64,000 nucleotides of DNA from Pseudomonadaceae bacterium (GTDB lineage: Bacteria; Pseudomonadota; Gammaproteobacteria; Pseudomonadales; Pseudomonadaceae), in NCBI GenBank assembly GCA_900766265.1, contig CAAFUS010000013.1:372001-436000 (forward strand), given 5' to 3'. Under the pieces are notes generated by a model. That model worked only from the letters and a program-made list of their open reading frames with translations. It did not search any database and was not told where the DNA came from. Of this stretch, positions 8,375-17,143 are shown piece after piece. The first letter of the stretch is position 1, and the number at the start of each line of letters is the position of its first letter. The position numbers and the translations under genes were made by a program.

Positions 8375-9874
8375 ATGAATATCCTGTACGACGAACGCGT
8401 CGACGGTGCGCTGCCCAAGGTTGACAAGGCCGCCCTGCTGGCCGAGCTGCAAGCGCAGCTGCCCGACCTCGACCTGTTGCACCGTGCCGAAGAACTGACG
8501 CCCTATGAATGCGACGGGCTTTCGGCCTACCGCACCCGTCCGCTGCTGGTCGCGCTGCCCGAGCGGCTGGACCAGGTCCAGACACTGCTCAAGATTTGCC
8601 ATCAGCGTGGCGTTCCGGTCGTCGCCCGCGGCGCGGGTACCGGCCTGTCCGGCGGTGCGCTGCCGCTGGAACAGGGCGTGCTGCTGGTGATGGCGCGCTT
8701 CAACAAGATTCTCGAGATCGACCCTGCCGCCCGTTTCGCCCGGGTCCAGCCCGGCGTGCGCAACCTGGCGATTTCCCAGGCCGCCGCGCCCCATGACCTC
8801 TACTACGCGCCGGATCCGTCTTCGCAGATCGCCTGCTCGATCGGTGGCAACGTGGCCGAGAATGCCGGCGGCGTGCACTGCCTGAAGTACGGGCTGACCG
8901 TGCACAACTTGCTCAAGGTCGAGATTCTCACCGTCGAAGGCGAGCCGCTGACCTTGGGCTCCGATGCGCTGGACAGCCCCGGCTTCGATCTGCTGGCGCT
9001 GTTCACCGGTTCCGAAGGCATGCTCGGCGTGGTCACCGAGGTGACCGTCAAGCTGCTGCCCAAGCCGCAGGTCGCCAAGGTCCTGCTGGCCAGTTTCGAC
9101 TCGGTGGAAAAGGCCGGCCGTGCGGTGGGCGACATCATCGCCGCCGGCATCATCCCGGGTGGCCTGGAGATGATGGACAACCTGTCGATCCGTGCCGCCG
9201 AGGATTTCATCCGCGCCGGCTATCCGGTCGATGCCGAAGCGATCCTGCTGTGCGAACTCGACGGCGTCGAGGCCGACGTGCATGCCGATTGCGCACGGGT
9301 CAGCGAGGTCCTGACGCTGGCCGGTGCCACCGAAGTGCGCCAGGCCCGCGACGAAGCCGAGCGGGTGAAGTTCTGGGCCGGGCGCAAGAACGCCTTCCCG
9401 GCGGTGGGGCGTATCTCGCCGGATTACTACTGCATGGACGGCACCATTCCCCGTCGTGAGCTGCCCGGCGTGCTCAAGGGCATCGCCGATCTGTCCAACG
9501 AGTACGGGCTGCGCGTGGCCAACGTGTTCCACGCCGGCGACGGCAACATGCACCCGCTGATCCTCTTCGATGCCAACACCCACGGCGAGCTGGAGCGCGC
9601 CGAGGCGCTCGGCGGCAAGATCCTGGAGTTGTGCGTGAAGGTCGGTGGTTCGATCACCGGCGAGCACGGCGTGGGACGCGAGAAGATCAACCAGATGTGC
9701 GCCCAGTTCAACAGCGACGAGCTGACCCTGTTCCACGCGGTCAAGGCCGCCTTCGACCCGAGCGGGCTGCTCAACCCCGGCAAGAACATCCCGACCCTGC
9801 ACCGCTGCGCCGAATTCGGGGGTATGCACGTGCATGGCGGGCAGTTGCCCTTCCCTGAACTGGAGCGTTTCTGA
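8375..9874 (+). CDS. glcD: glycolate oxidase, FAD-binding catalytic subunit
   Basis: This 499-aa FAD enzyme of the PCMH/VAO family oxidises glycolate to glyoxylate together with GlcE and GlcF. The FAD-binding region is VVARGAGTGLSGGALP near residues 86-101. The C-terminal oxidase domain has NVFHAGDGNMHPLI near residue 385 and GSITGEHGVGREK near residue 425, both characteristic of GlcD and D-lactate dehydrogenases. It is first in a long operon divergent from glcC, and its TGA overlaps the ATG of glcE (TGATG). Length matches GlcD (499). The upstream ATG is the only good start after the operator region. Confidence 0.96.
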   Translation: MNILYDERVDGALPKVDKAALLAELQAQLPDLDLLHRAEELTPYECDGLSAYRTRPLLVALPERLDQVQTLLKICHQRGVPVVARGAGTGLSGGALPLEQGVLLVMARFNKILEIDPAARFARVQPGVRNLAISQAAAPHDLYYAPDPSSQIACSIGGNVAENAGGVHCLKYGLTVHNLLKVEILTVEGEPLTLGSDALDSPGFDLLALFTGSEGMLGVVTEVTVKLLPKPQVAKVLLASFDSVEKAGRAVGDIIAAGIIPGGLEMMDNLSIRAAEDFIRAGYPVDAEAILLCELDGVEADVHADCARVSEVLTLAGATEVRQARDEAERVKFWAGRKNAFPAVGRISPDYYCMDGTIPRRELPGVLKGIADLSNEYGLRVANVFHAGDGNMHPLILFDANTHGELERAEALGGKILELCVKVGGSITGEHGVGREKINQMCAQFNSDELTLFHAVKAAFDPSGLLNPGKNIPTLHRCAEFGGMHVHGGQLPFPELERF

Positions 9875-10932
9875 TGACCGTATCCTTCGACGACAGCGCG
9901 CGTCTGCTCGAGCAGGTCAATCACGCGCTTGCCAACAGGACGGCGCTGCGCATCCAGGGCGGTGGCAGCAAGGCGTTCCTCGGCCGCGCGGTCGAGGGCG
10001 AGCTGCTCGACACCCGCAGCCATCGCGGCATCGTCAGCTACGACCCCACCGAGCTGGTGGTCAGCGTACGTGCCGGCACGCCGCTGGCCGAGCTCGAGGC
10101 GGTACTGGACGAAGCGGGGCAGATGCTGCCTTGCGAGCCGCCGCACCTGGGCGAAGGCGCCACCGTCGGCGGAATGATTGCCGCCGGGCTTTCCGGCCCG
10201 CGCCGTCCCTGGTGTGGCTCGGTGCGCGATTTCGTGCTGGGCAGCCGGGTCATCACCGGGCACGGCAAGCACCTGCGTTTCGGTGGCGAGGTGATGAAGA
10301 ACGTCGCCGGCTACGACCTGTCACGGCTGATGGCCGGCAGTTTCGGCTGCTTGGGGCTGATCACCGAGGTCTCGCTCAAGGTGCTGCCCAAGCCGCGCGA
10401 ATGCCTCAGCCTGCGGGTGCCGATGAGCCAGGATCGCGCCCTGCTCAAGCTGGCCGAATGGGGCCAGCAGCCGGTACCGATTAGCGGGGCCAGCCACGAC
10501 GGCGAAGCCCTTTACCTGCGCCTCGAAGGCGGCGAAGGGTCGGTGAAGGCGGCGCGCGACCGCATCGGCGGCGACGAGCTCGATCCTGGCTACTGGGCCG
10601 CGCTGCGTGACCAGCAATTGGACTTCTTCAGGGATCGGCGGCCGCTGTGGCGGTTGTCGCTGCCCAACAACGTACCGGTGCTGTCCTTGCCGGGCGAACA
10701 GCTGGTTGACTGGGCCGGTGCCCAGCGCTGGCTCAAGTCCGAGGCCGATGCCGCCAGCATCCGTGCCATCGCCAGCGAGATGGGTGGTCACGCCACCTGC
10801 TTCACCGAGGGGGTGGTCGACAGTCCGTTCCAGCCGCTGGAGGCCGGGCTGCTGCGCTACCACCGCCAGCTCAAGTCGCAACTCGATCCGAACGGGGTGT
10901 TCAACCCCGGCCGCATGTACGCCGAGGTGTAA
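9874..10932 (+). CDS. glcE: glycolate oxidase, FAD-binding subunit GlcE
   Basis: This 352-aa protein is a shorter relative of GlcD with its own FAD-binding domain (RIQGGGSKAFLGRAV near residue 27, EGATVGGMIAAGLSGP near residue 93 and VMKNVAGYDLSRLMAGSFG near residue 137) and a short C-terminal oxidase domain ending NPGRMY. It is required with GlcD and GlcF for active glycolate oxidase. The ATG overlaps the glcD stop, indicating translational coupling, and glcF follows after three bases. No active-site loss is evident. Confidence 0.95.
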   Translation: MTVSFDDSARLLEQVNHALANRTALRIQGGGSKAFLGRAVEGELLDTRSHRGIVSYDPTELVVSVRAGTPLAELEAVLDEAGQMLPCEPPHLGEGATVGGMIAAGLSGPRRPWCGSVRDFVLGSRVITGHGKHLRFGGEVMKNVAGYDLSRLMAGSFGCLGLITEVSLKVLPKPRECLSLRVPMSQDRALLKLAEWGQQPVPISGASHDGEALYLRLEGGEGSVKAARDRIGGDELDPGYWAALRDQQLDFFRDRRPLWRLSLPNNVPVLSLPGEQLVDWAGAQRWLKSEADAASIRAIASEMGGHATCFTEGVVDSPFQPLEAGLLRYHRQLKSQLDPNGVFNPGRMYAEV

Positions 10933-10935
10933 GCC

Positions 10936-12153
10936 GTGCAAACCAATTTGAGTGAAGAGGCCAAGCGCCTCCCGCGCGCCGAGGAAGCCGAGCGGATTTT
11001 GCGCTCCTGCGTGCACTGCGGCTTCTGCAATGCCACCTGCCCGACCTACCAGATCCTGGGGGACGAGCTCGACGGCCCGCGCGGTCGCATCTACCAGATG
11101 AAGCAGGCGCTCGAAGGCGCGCCGATATCGCCGGCGACGCAAGAGCATCTGGACCGCTGTCTGACCTGCCGCAACTGCGAAACCACCTGTCCGTCCGGTG
11201 TGCAGTACCACAACCTGCTGGACATCGGCCGCGACTTCATCGAGCGCAAGATCCCGCGTCCGCTGGGCGAGCGTGCGTTGCGTGCAGGCCTGCGCACCCT
11301 GATGCCGCGTCCGGCACTATTCAAAATGGCGCTCGGCGCCGGCCAGGTGTTTCGGCCGTTCCTGCCCGCCACCGTCAAGGCCAAGCTGCCGCGTGACATC
11401 ACGCCGGCCAAAGCGCGCCCGGCCGTTCAGCATGCGCGACGGGTTCTGATGCTCGAGGGCTGCGTGCAACCGGGCCTGTCGCCGAACACCAACGCGGCGA
11501 CCGCGCGGGTGCTCGATCGCCTCGGCATCAGCGTCACGCCGGTGCGCGAGGCTGGCTGCTGCGGCGCGGTGGATTATCACCTCAATGCCCAGGAAGCCGG
11601 TCTGGACCGCGCCCGTCGCAACATCGACGCCTGGTGGCCGCAGATCGAGGCGGGTGCCGAAGCGATCGTGCAGACCGCAAGCGGCTGCGGCGCCTTCGTC
11701 AAGGAGTATGGTCATCTGCTGGCGGGCGATCCGGCCTATGCGAGCAAGGCGAGCCGGGTCAGCGCCCTGGCCAAGGACCTGGTGGAGGTCATGCGCGAGG
11801 CGCCTCTGGAGAATCTGAACGTGCGCACCGACTTGCGCATGGCGTTCCACTGCCCCTGTACGCTGCAGCACGCCCAGAAGCTCGGCGGTGCGGTCGAAGG
11901 CGTGCTTACCCGGCTCGGCTTCCACCTCACCGCTGTGCCCGACGCGCACCTGTGCTGTGGCTCGGCCGGCACCTACTCAATCACTCAGCCGGCGCTGTCA
12001 AAGGAGTTGCGGGACAACAAGCTCAACGCTCTGGAAAGCGGCCAGCCCGAGGTCATCGTGACCGCCAACATCGGCTGCCAGACCCACCTCGACGGTGCCG
12101 GCCGCACGCCGGTTCGGCACTGGATCGAGGTGGTCGAAGAAGCCATGGCCTGA
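10936..12153 (+). CDS. glcF: glycolate oxidase iron-sulfur subunit GlcF
   Basis: This 405-aa protein passes electrons from glycolate oxidase to the respiratory chain. Two 4Fe-4S ferredoxin motifs are visible, Cys25-28-31-35 (CVHCGFCNATCP) and Cys75-78-81-85 (CLTCRNCETTCP). Two CCG-type cysteine-rich domains follow (EAGCCGAVDYH near residue 200 and DAHLCCGSAGTY near residue 340). The start is GTG at 10936, three bases after the glcE stop; no better ATG exists before the first cluster. Length and domain order are normal for GlcF. Confidence 0.95.
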   Translation: MQTNLSEEAKRLPRAEEAERILRSCVHCGFCNATCPTYQILGDELDGPRGRIYQMKQALEGAPISPATQEHLDRCLTCRNCETTCPSGVQYHNLLDIGRDFIERKIPRPLGERALRAGLRTLMPRPALFKMALGAGQVFRPFLPATVKAKLPRDITPAKARPAVQHARRVLMLEGCVQPGLSPNTNAATARVLDRLGISVTPVREAGCCGAVDYHLNAQEAGLDRARRNIDAWWPQIEAGAEAIVQTASGCGAFVKEYGHLLAGDPAYASKASRVSALAKDLVEVMREAPLENLNVRTDLRMAFHCPCTLQHAQKLGGAVEGVLTRLGFHLTAVPDAHLCCGSAGTYSITQPALSKELRDNKLNALESGQPEVIVTANIGCQTHLDGAGRTPVRHWIEVVEEAMA

Positions 12154-12245
12154 TCAACGGCGTGGCGAGCAGGTAGGATGTTCACCCCCGGTCGCCGGCG
12201 AGCTCGGCGCCGACCGAATCGAAGAACTAATAAAAGGAGAGAGAC

Positions 12246-12644
12246 ATGCAGAGCAAAGCCGTACTGACCCAGACCGAAGTTGGCCAGATCCTGGCCGCGG
12301 CGCGCGCGGAAGCGCAGAACAACCAGTGGGCCGTGACCATCGCCGTGGTCGACGATGGCGGCCACCCGCTGGCGCTGGAGCGTCTGGACGGCTGTGCCCC
12401 GATCGGTGCCTACATCGCCACCGAGAAGGCGCGTTCGGCGGCTCTCGGTCGCCGTGAGACCAAGGGCTACGAGGACATGGTCAACGGCGGGCGCAGCGCG
12501 TTCCTGTCGGCGCCAGTGGTCTGCTCGCTCGAAGGCGGCGTGCCGGTGATTGTGGACGGCCAGGTGATCGGCGCCGTCGGTGTTTCCGGGGTCAAGGCCG
12601 ACCAGGATGCCCAGGTTGCCAAGGCCGGCGTCCAGGCGCTTTGA
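12246..12644 (+). CDS. glcG: GlcG, HbpS/DUF336-family protein of the glycolate operon
   Basis: This 132-aa GlcG-family protein shows VTIAVVDDGGHPLALERLD, TEKARSAALGRRETKGYEDM and GGVPVIVDGQVIGAVGVSG. GlcG accompanies glycolate oxidase in many bacteria, but its exact role is not established; HbpS relatives bind heme or act as redox sensors. A strong AAAAGGAG lies just before the start. It is paralogous to the protein at 5342, which sits in the sugar-acid operon. A 90-base gap separates it from glcF, so it may have its own translation control. Confidence 0.88.
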   Translation: MQSKAVLTQTEVGQILAAARAEAQNNQWAVTIAVVDDGGHPLALERLDGCAPIGAYIATEKARSAALGRRETKGYEDMVNGGRSAFLSAPVVCSLEGGVPVIVDGQVIGAVGVSGVKADQDAQVAKAGVQAL

Positions 12645-12654
12645 ACTGAAAACC

Positions 12655-12673
12655 GCGGGCGCGAGGCGCCCGC
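12655..12673 (+). other. intercistronic hairpin between glcG and glcB
   Basis: GCGGGCGC-GAG-GCGCCCGC forms an 8-bp perfect stem with a 3-base loop directly after the glcG stop. There is no T-run, so it is more likely an mRNA stabiliser or partial attenuator than a full terminator. Confidence 0.5.
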
Positions 12674-12726
12674 ATGCGAACCCATCGGCTCAACCCCTGT
12701 CCGAGCGGCAGACGGAGACAATGACA

Positions 12727-14901
12727 ATGACCGAGCGCGTAACCTGCAACCGCCTGCAAGTGGCGGCCAACCTCAAGCAATTCGTCGATCAGGAGGTCCT
12801 GCCGGGGCTGGACCTGGACAGTGCCGCCTTCTGGAGCGGGCTGGACGCCCTGGTGCACGACCTGGCGCCGAAGAACCGCGACCTGCTGGCCGAGCGTGAC
12901 CGCCTGCAGACCGAACTGGACAACTGGCACCGTGCCAATCCCGGCCCGATCGCCGACATGCCGGCGTATCGGCAGTTCCTCGAGTCGATCGGCTACCTGC
13001 AGCCCGATCCGGGCACCGTACAGGCCGATACGGCCAACGTCGACAGCGAGATTTCCCAGCAGGCCGGCCCGCAGCTGGTGGTACCGGTAATGAATGCGCG
13101 CTATGCGCTCAACGCCGCCAATGCGCGCTGGGGCTCGCTGTATGACGCGCTGTACGGCACCGATGCGATCAGCGAAGAGGGCGGTGCGCAGAAGGGCCCG
13201 GGCTACAACGAAGTCCGCGGCGCCAAGGTCATCGCCTTCGCCCGCAACGTGCTCGACCAGGCCGCGCCGCTGGCGCAGGGCTCGCATGTCGACTCGGTCA
13301 GCTACCGCGTCCAGGACGGCCAGCTGCAGGTCACCCTGGAGAACGGCACCGTGACCGGCCTGGCACAGCCGGAGAAGTTCGTCGGCTATCAGGGCGAGCC
13401 CTTGGAGCCCAAGGCCGTGCTGCTGAAGAACAACGGCCTGCACATCGAAATCCAGATCGACCCGAACAGCCCGATCGGGCAGAGCGATCCGGCGGGGGTC
13501 AAGGACCTGCTGATGGAAGCCGCGCTGTCCACCATCCTCGACTGCGAGGACTCGGTCGCCGCGGTCGATGCCGATGACAAGGTGGTGGTCTACCGCAACT
13601 GGCTCGGCCTGATGAAGGGCGACCTCACCGAGGAAGTGAGCAAGGGCGGCAGCAGCTTTACCCGCCGGCTCAACCCGGACCGCGAGTACACCGCGGCCGC
13701 CGGCGGCAGCCTCAAGCTGCACGGCCGTTCGCTGCTGTTCATCCGCAACGTCGGCCACCTGATGACCAACCCGGCGATCCTCGACGGCGAGGGCCGCGAA
13801 GTGCCAGAAGGCATCATGGATGGGGTGTTCACCAGTCTGATCGCCAAGCACGACCTCAAGCGCCAGGGCAACTCGCGCACCGGCAGTGTCTATATCGTCA
13901 AACCGAAGATGCATGGCCCGAAGGAAGTCGCCTTCGCCGACGAACTGTTCGGCCGCGTCGAGGATCTCATCGGCCTGCCGCGCAACACCCTGAAGATGGG
14001 CATCATGGACGAGGAGCGGCGCACCAGCGTCAACCTCAAGGCCTGCATCGGCGCAGCGAAGAGCCGCGTCGCTTTCATCAATACCGGCTTCCTCGACCGC
14101 ACCGGCGACGAAATGCACACCGCCATGGAAGCCGGTCCGATGCTGCGCAAGGGTGACATGAAGAGCACGCCTTGGATCCAGGCCTATGAGCGCAACAACG
14201 TGCTGGTTGGCCTGGCCTGTGGGCTGCGCGGCAAGGCGCAGATCGGCAAAGGCATGTGGGCCATGCCGGACCTGATGGCGGCCATGCTCGAGCAGAAGAT
14301 CGGCCATCCCAAGGCCGGTGCCAACACCGCCTGGGTACCCTCACCCACCGCGGCGACCCTGCATGCGCTGCATTATCACCAGGTCAGCGTGCAGGCCATT
14401 CAGCAGGAACTGGAAACTGTCGACCTGTCCGCCGAGCGTGACAAGCTGCTCGACGCCTTGTTGACCGTGCCGGTGGCCGTCGAGCGCAACTGGAGCGACG
14501 ACGCTATCCAGCAGGAGCTGGACAACAACTGCCAGGGCATCCTCGGCTACGTGGTGCGCTGGGTCGAGCAGGGCGTCGGTTGCTCCAAGGTGCCGGATAT
14601 CCACAACGTCGGGCTGATGGAAGACCGCGCCACGCTGCGCATCTCCAGCCAGCACCTGGCCAACTGGCTGCACCATGGCGTGGTCACCCGCGAGCGGGTG
14701 CAGGAAACCCTGGAGCGCATGGCCAAGGTTGTAGACGCGCAGAACGCGGGCGATCCGCTGTACCGTCCGATGGCGGCCGACTACAACCGCTCGATCGCCT
14801 TCAAGGCGGCCTGCGACCTGGTCTTCAAGGGGCGCGAACAACCGAGCGGCTACACCGAGCCGCTGCTGCATCAGTGGAGGCTGACCTTCAAGCAGGGCTA
14901 A
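12727..14901 (+). CDS. glcB: malate synthase G
   Basis: This 724-aa enzyme condenses glyoxylate with acetyl-CoA to malate, consuming the product of GlcDEF. Features are the N-terminal MTERVTCNRLQVAANLKQFV, the active-site region LSTILDCEDSVAAVDADDK near residue 270, MGIMDEERRTSVNLKAC near residue 425, and GKGMWAMPDLMAAMLEQK near residue 510. Two ATGs are possible (12721 and 12727). The second gives the family N-terminus MTER and a spacing of ten bases from GGAG; the first would add only two residues. Its position inside the glc operon matches E. coli glcDEFGBA. Confidence 0.96.
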   Translation: MTERVTCNRLQVAANLKQFVDQEVLPGLDLDSAAFWSGLDALVHDLAPKNRDLLAERDRLQTELDNWHRANPGPIADMPAYRQFLESIGYLQPDPGTVQADTANVDSEISQQAGPQLVVPVMNARYALNAANARWGSLYDALYGTDAISEEGGAQKGPGYNEVRGAKVIAFARNVLDQAAPLAQGSHVDSVSYRVQDGQLQVTLENGTVTGLAQPEKFVGYQGEPLEPKAVLLKNNGLHIEIQIDPNSPIGQSDPAGVKDLLMEAALSTILDCEDSVAAVDADDKVVVYRNWLGLMKGDLTEEVSKGGSSFTRRLNPDREYTAAAGGSLKLHGRSLLFIRNVGHLMTNPAILDGEGREVPEGIMDGVFTSLIAKHDLKRQGNSRTGSVYIVKPKMHGPKEVAFADELFGRVEDLIGLPRNTLKMGIMDEERRTSVNLKACIGAAKSRVAFINTGFLDRTGDEMHTAMEAGPMLRKGDMKSTPWIQAYERNNVLVGLACGLRGKAQIGKGMWAMPDLMAAMLEQKIGHPKAGANTAWVPSPTAATLHALHYHQVSVQAIQQELETVDLSAERDKLLDALLTVPVAVERNWSDDAIQQELDNNCQGILGYVVRWVEQGVGCSKVPDIHNVGLMEDRATLRISSQHLANWLHHGVVTRERVQETLERMAKVVDAQNAGDPLYRPMAADYNRSIAFKAACDLVFKGREQPSGYTEPLLHQWRLTFKQG

Positions 14902-14931
14902 GCGCCCTCAGCGGTAGACAGTGAGATGAAG

Positions 14932-14959
14932 AGCCCCGGTCGCCTCAGGCACCGGGGCT
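14932..14959 (+). other. hairpin between glcB and the permease gene
   Basis: AGCCCCGGT and ACCGGGGCT form a 9-bp stem with a short inner GCC/GGC helix in the loop. It resembles a terminator stem but is followed by ACGAGC rather than a T-run. It may reduce read-through from glcB into the permease gene. Confidence 0.45.
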
Positions 14960-15095
14960 TACGAGCATTGGCGCAGGCCCTTTCGACGCGCGGGGCCTGC
15001 GTCTCGGGAGCGGCGCCGCAGACGCGCCGCCCATGCGGGGACCGGGCATGCCCGGACAATAAAAGTGGTTCACAAAAACAATACAGGGACCCAAC

Positions 15096-16799
15096 ATGAG
15101 TCAAACGCTGCTGTCCATTCTGGCCTTCGTGCCACTGGTACTGGCGGGTGTGCTACTGATCGGCTTTCGCTGGCCGGCCAAGTTCGCCATGCCGCTGGTT
15201 TTCGTCCTCACCGCACTGATTGGCCTGCTCGCCTGGGACATGACGCTCAACCGCGTCATCGCCTCGACGCTGCAGGGTCTGATTCTCACCGCCTCGATCC
15301 TTTGGATCATCTTTGGCGCCATCCTCCTTCTCAACACCCTCAAGCATTCGGGCGGCATCGCCTCGATCCGCCGGGGCTTCGCCAACGTCAGCCCGGATAA
15401 ACGGGTGCAGGTGCTGATCGTCGCCTGGCTGTTCGGCTGCTTCATCGAAGGAGCCTCGGGCTTCGGAACCCCGGCTGCTGTCGTCGCGCCGCTGCTGGTG
15501 GCGCTTGGCTTCCCGGCCCTGGCCGCGGTCGTGCTGGGGATGATGGTGCAGTCCACGCCGGTATCGTTCGGCGCGGTGGGCACGCCCATCCTGGTGGGCG
15601 TGGGGGGCGGTCTCGACCAGACGGGCATCGGCGCCCAACTGGCAACGGTGGGCAGCAACTGGGACGTGTTCTTCCACCTGATCTTCTCGAGGGTGGCGAT
15701 CGTTCACGCGCTGTGCGGCATCCTCATGCCGCTGATCATGCTCAGCATCATGACCCGCTACTTTGGTCGCAACCACTCCTGGACCGAAGGCCTAAAGATG
15801 GCGCCGTTCGCCATCTTCACCGGGCTCGCCTTCGTCATTCCCTATGCGCTGGCAGGCGTCTTCCTCGGGCCTGAGTTCCCGTCGATGATCGGTGCGCTGG
15901 TGGGTCTGGCTATCGTTGTGCCGGCGGCCAAGGCGGGCTTCATGCTGCCCAAGGACAGCTGGGACTTCGCACCGCCGAGCGAGTGGCCGGCCGAGTGGAT
16001 GGGCAAGATCGAGATGAAGATCGAGGACGTCGCCGGTCGTGCGCCGATCTCCGTCCCCCTGGCTTGGGCGCCTTACCTGCTGCTCGCGGTGTTCCTGGTG
16101 ATCTCGCGGACCTTCCCGCAGGTGAAGGCCGCGCTCATGTCGCTGAGCTTCGGCTGGCGCGACATCCTTGGCGAAACCGGCGTCTCGGGCACCCTCGAGC
16201 CGCTGTATCTGCCGGGCGGTATTCTCTGCATGGTGGTGCTGGTGACCTTCTTCCTGCACCGGATGAAGGCGGCGCAGCTCGCGGCCGCGGTCTCCGAGTC
16301 GAGCAAGACGCTGCTCGGCGCGGGCTTCGTGCTGATCTTCACCATCCCGATGGTGCGGATCCTGATCAACTCCGGCGTCAACGGCTCCGATCTGGTGTCG
16401 ATGCCGGTGGCCATGGCGCAGCTGGTGGCCAACAGCGTCGGCAACGTCTATCCGTTCTTCGCCCCTGCTGTCGGCGCCCTGGGTGCCTTCATCGCCGGTT
16501 CCAACACGGTGGCCAACCTGATGCTGTCGCAGTTCCAGTTCAACACCGCCGGCCTGCTCGGGCTGTCCGGTGCGCTGATGGTGGCGCTGCAGTCGGTGGG
16601 GGCCGCAGCCGGCAACATGATCGCGATCCACAACGTGGTGGCCGCTTCGGCGACCGTCGGGCTGCTCGGTCGTGAAGGGGTGACCCTGCGCAAGACCATG
16701 CTGCCGACCCTGTACTACCTGGTATTGGCCGGCATCATCGGCCTGGTCGGGTTCTACGTCATCGGCATCAGCGATCCGTTGGTGGGCATCGCCCGCTGA
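15096..16799 (+). CDS. glcA: LctP-family glycolate/L-lactate permease
   Basis: This 567-aa membrane protein belongs to the lactate permease (LctP) family, with some fourteen hydrophobic segments. The family hallmark FIEGASGFGTPAAVVAPLLV lies near residues 113-132, VGTPILVG near residue 160, and GSNTVANLMLSQFQ and AAAGNMIAIHNVVAA in the C-terminal half. It follows glcB after a 194-base gap with a hairpin, and corresponds in position to glcA of E. coli. Uptake of glycolate with protons, possibly also lactate, is the expected role. The symbol reflects position; a lactate-only permease (lldP) cannot be excluded by sequence alone. Confidence 0.85.
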   Translation: MSQTLLSILAFVPLVLAGVLLIGFRWPAKFAMPLVFVLTALIGLLAWDMTLNRVIASTLQGLILTASILWIIFGAILLLNTLKHSGGIASIRRGFANVSPDKRVQVLIVAWLFGCFIEGASGFGTPAAVVAPLLVALGFPALAAVVLGMMVQSTPVSFGAVGTPILVGVGGGLDQTGIGAQLATVGSNWDVFFHLIFSRVAIVHALCGILMPLIMLSIMTRYFGRNHSWTEGLKMAPFAIFTGLAFVIPYALAGVFLGPEFPSMIGALVGLAIVVPAAKAGFMLPKDSWDFAPPSEWPAEWMGKIEMKIEDVAGRAPISVPLAWAPYLLLAVFLVISRTFPQVKAALMSLSFGWRDILGETGVSGTLEPLYLPGGILCMVVLVTFFLHRMKAAQLAAAVSESSKTLLGAGFVLIFTIPMVRILINSGVNGSDLVSMPVAMAQLVANSVGNVYPFFAPAVGALGAFIAGSNTVANLMLSQFQFNTAGLLGLSGALMVALQSVGAAAGNMIAIHNVVAASATVGLLGREGVTLRKTMLPTLYYLVLAGIIGLVGFYVIGISDPLVGIAR

Positions 16800-16817
16800 G
16801 GGTCCGCGTTGCACACG

Positions 16818-16845
16818 ACGGGCGGCCTTGGCCGCCCGTCTTGTT
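16818..16845 (+). terminator. intrinsic terminator of the glc operon
   Basis: ACGGGCGGC-CTTG-GCCGCCCGT is a 9-bp perfect stem followed by CTTGTTT, located 18 bases after the permease stop. It is a plausible end of the glcDEFGBA transcript. Confidence 0.65.
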
Positions 16846-16885
16846 TCCGGTGCCGGCCGGGCTCGCCTCGACCGGCGCTCAGCGT

Positions 16886-16912
16886 TTGGCGCCGGGCCGC
16901 TTTTGGTATAGG
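16886..16912 (+). promoter_or_regulatory. possible promoter of the rubredoxin genes
   Basis: TTGGCG is followed after 15 bases by TATAGG, which is preceded by TGG as in an extended -10. It lies between the glc terminator and the rubredoxin start. Match quality is modest. Confidence 0.3.
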
Positions 16913-16947
16913 TTGCGGCGCAGTCGAAACATTCTCCGAGGTCATCG

Positions 16948-17115
16948 ATGAAAAAGTGGCAATGCGTGGTATGCGGTTTGATCTATGACGAAGCCCTGGG
17001 CTGGCCGGATGACGGGATCGCGCCGGGCACCCGCTGGGAAGACGTGCCGGCGGACTGGCTCTGCCCGGATTGCGGAGTCGGCAAGCTCGACTTCGAGATG
17101 ATCGAAATCAGCTGA
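16948..17115 (+). CDS. rubA: rubredoxin
   Basis: This 55-aa electron carrier is short enough to be missed by ORF length cut-offs. Cys6 and Cys9 (CVVCG) and Cys39 and Cys42 (CPDCG) bind a single iron atom, and WPDDGIAPGTRWEDVP is the conserved central part. Rubredoxins of this type deliver electrons from rubredoxin reductase to alkane hydroxylases or serve in oxidative stress. The reductase gene follows after 28 bases. As I recall, P. aeruginosa has two tandem rubredoxin genes at this position; here only one is present. Confidence 0.95.
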   Translation: MKKWQCVVCGLIYDEALGWPDDGIAPGTRWEDVPADWLCPDCGVGKLDFEMIEIS

Positions 17116-17143
17116 TCACGTCCACCTTCAAAGGAGCGAAACC

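Noticed and set aside
8201..9835. Minus-strand open frame of 544 codons opposite glcD
   Set aside because: It is antisense to a clear GlcD protein, has composition rich in Gln, Arg and His typical of shadow frames in high-GC DNA, and shows no recognisable domain.
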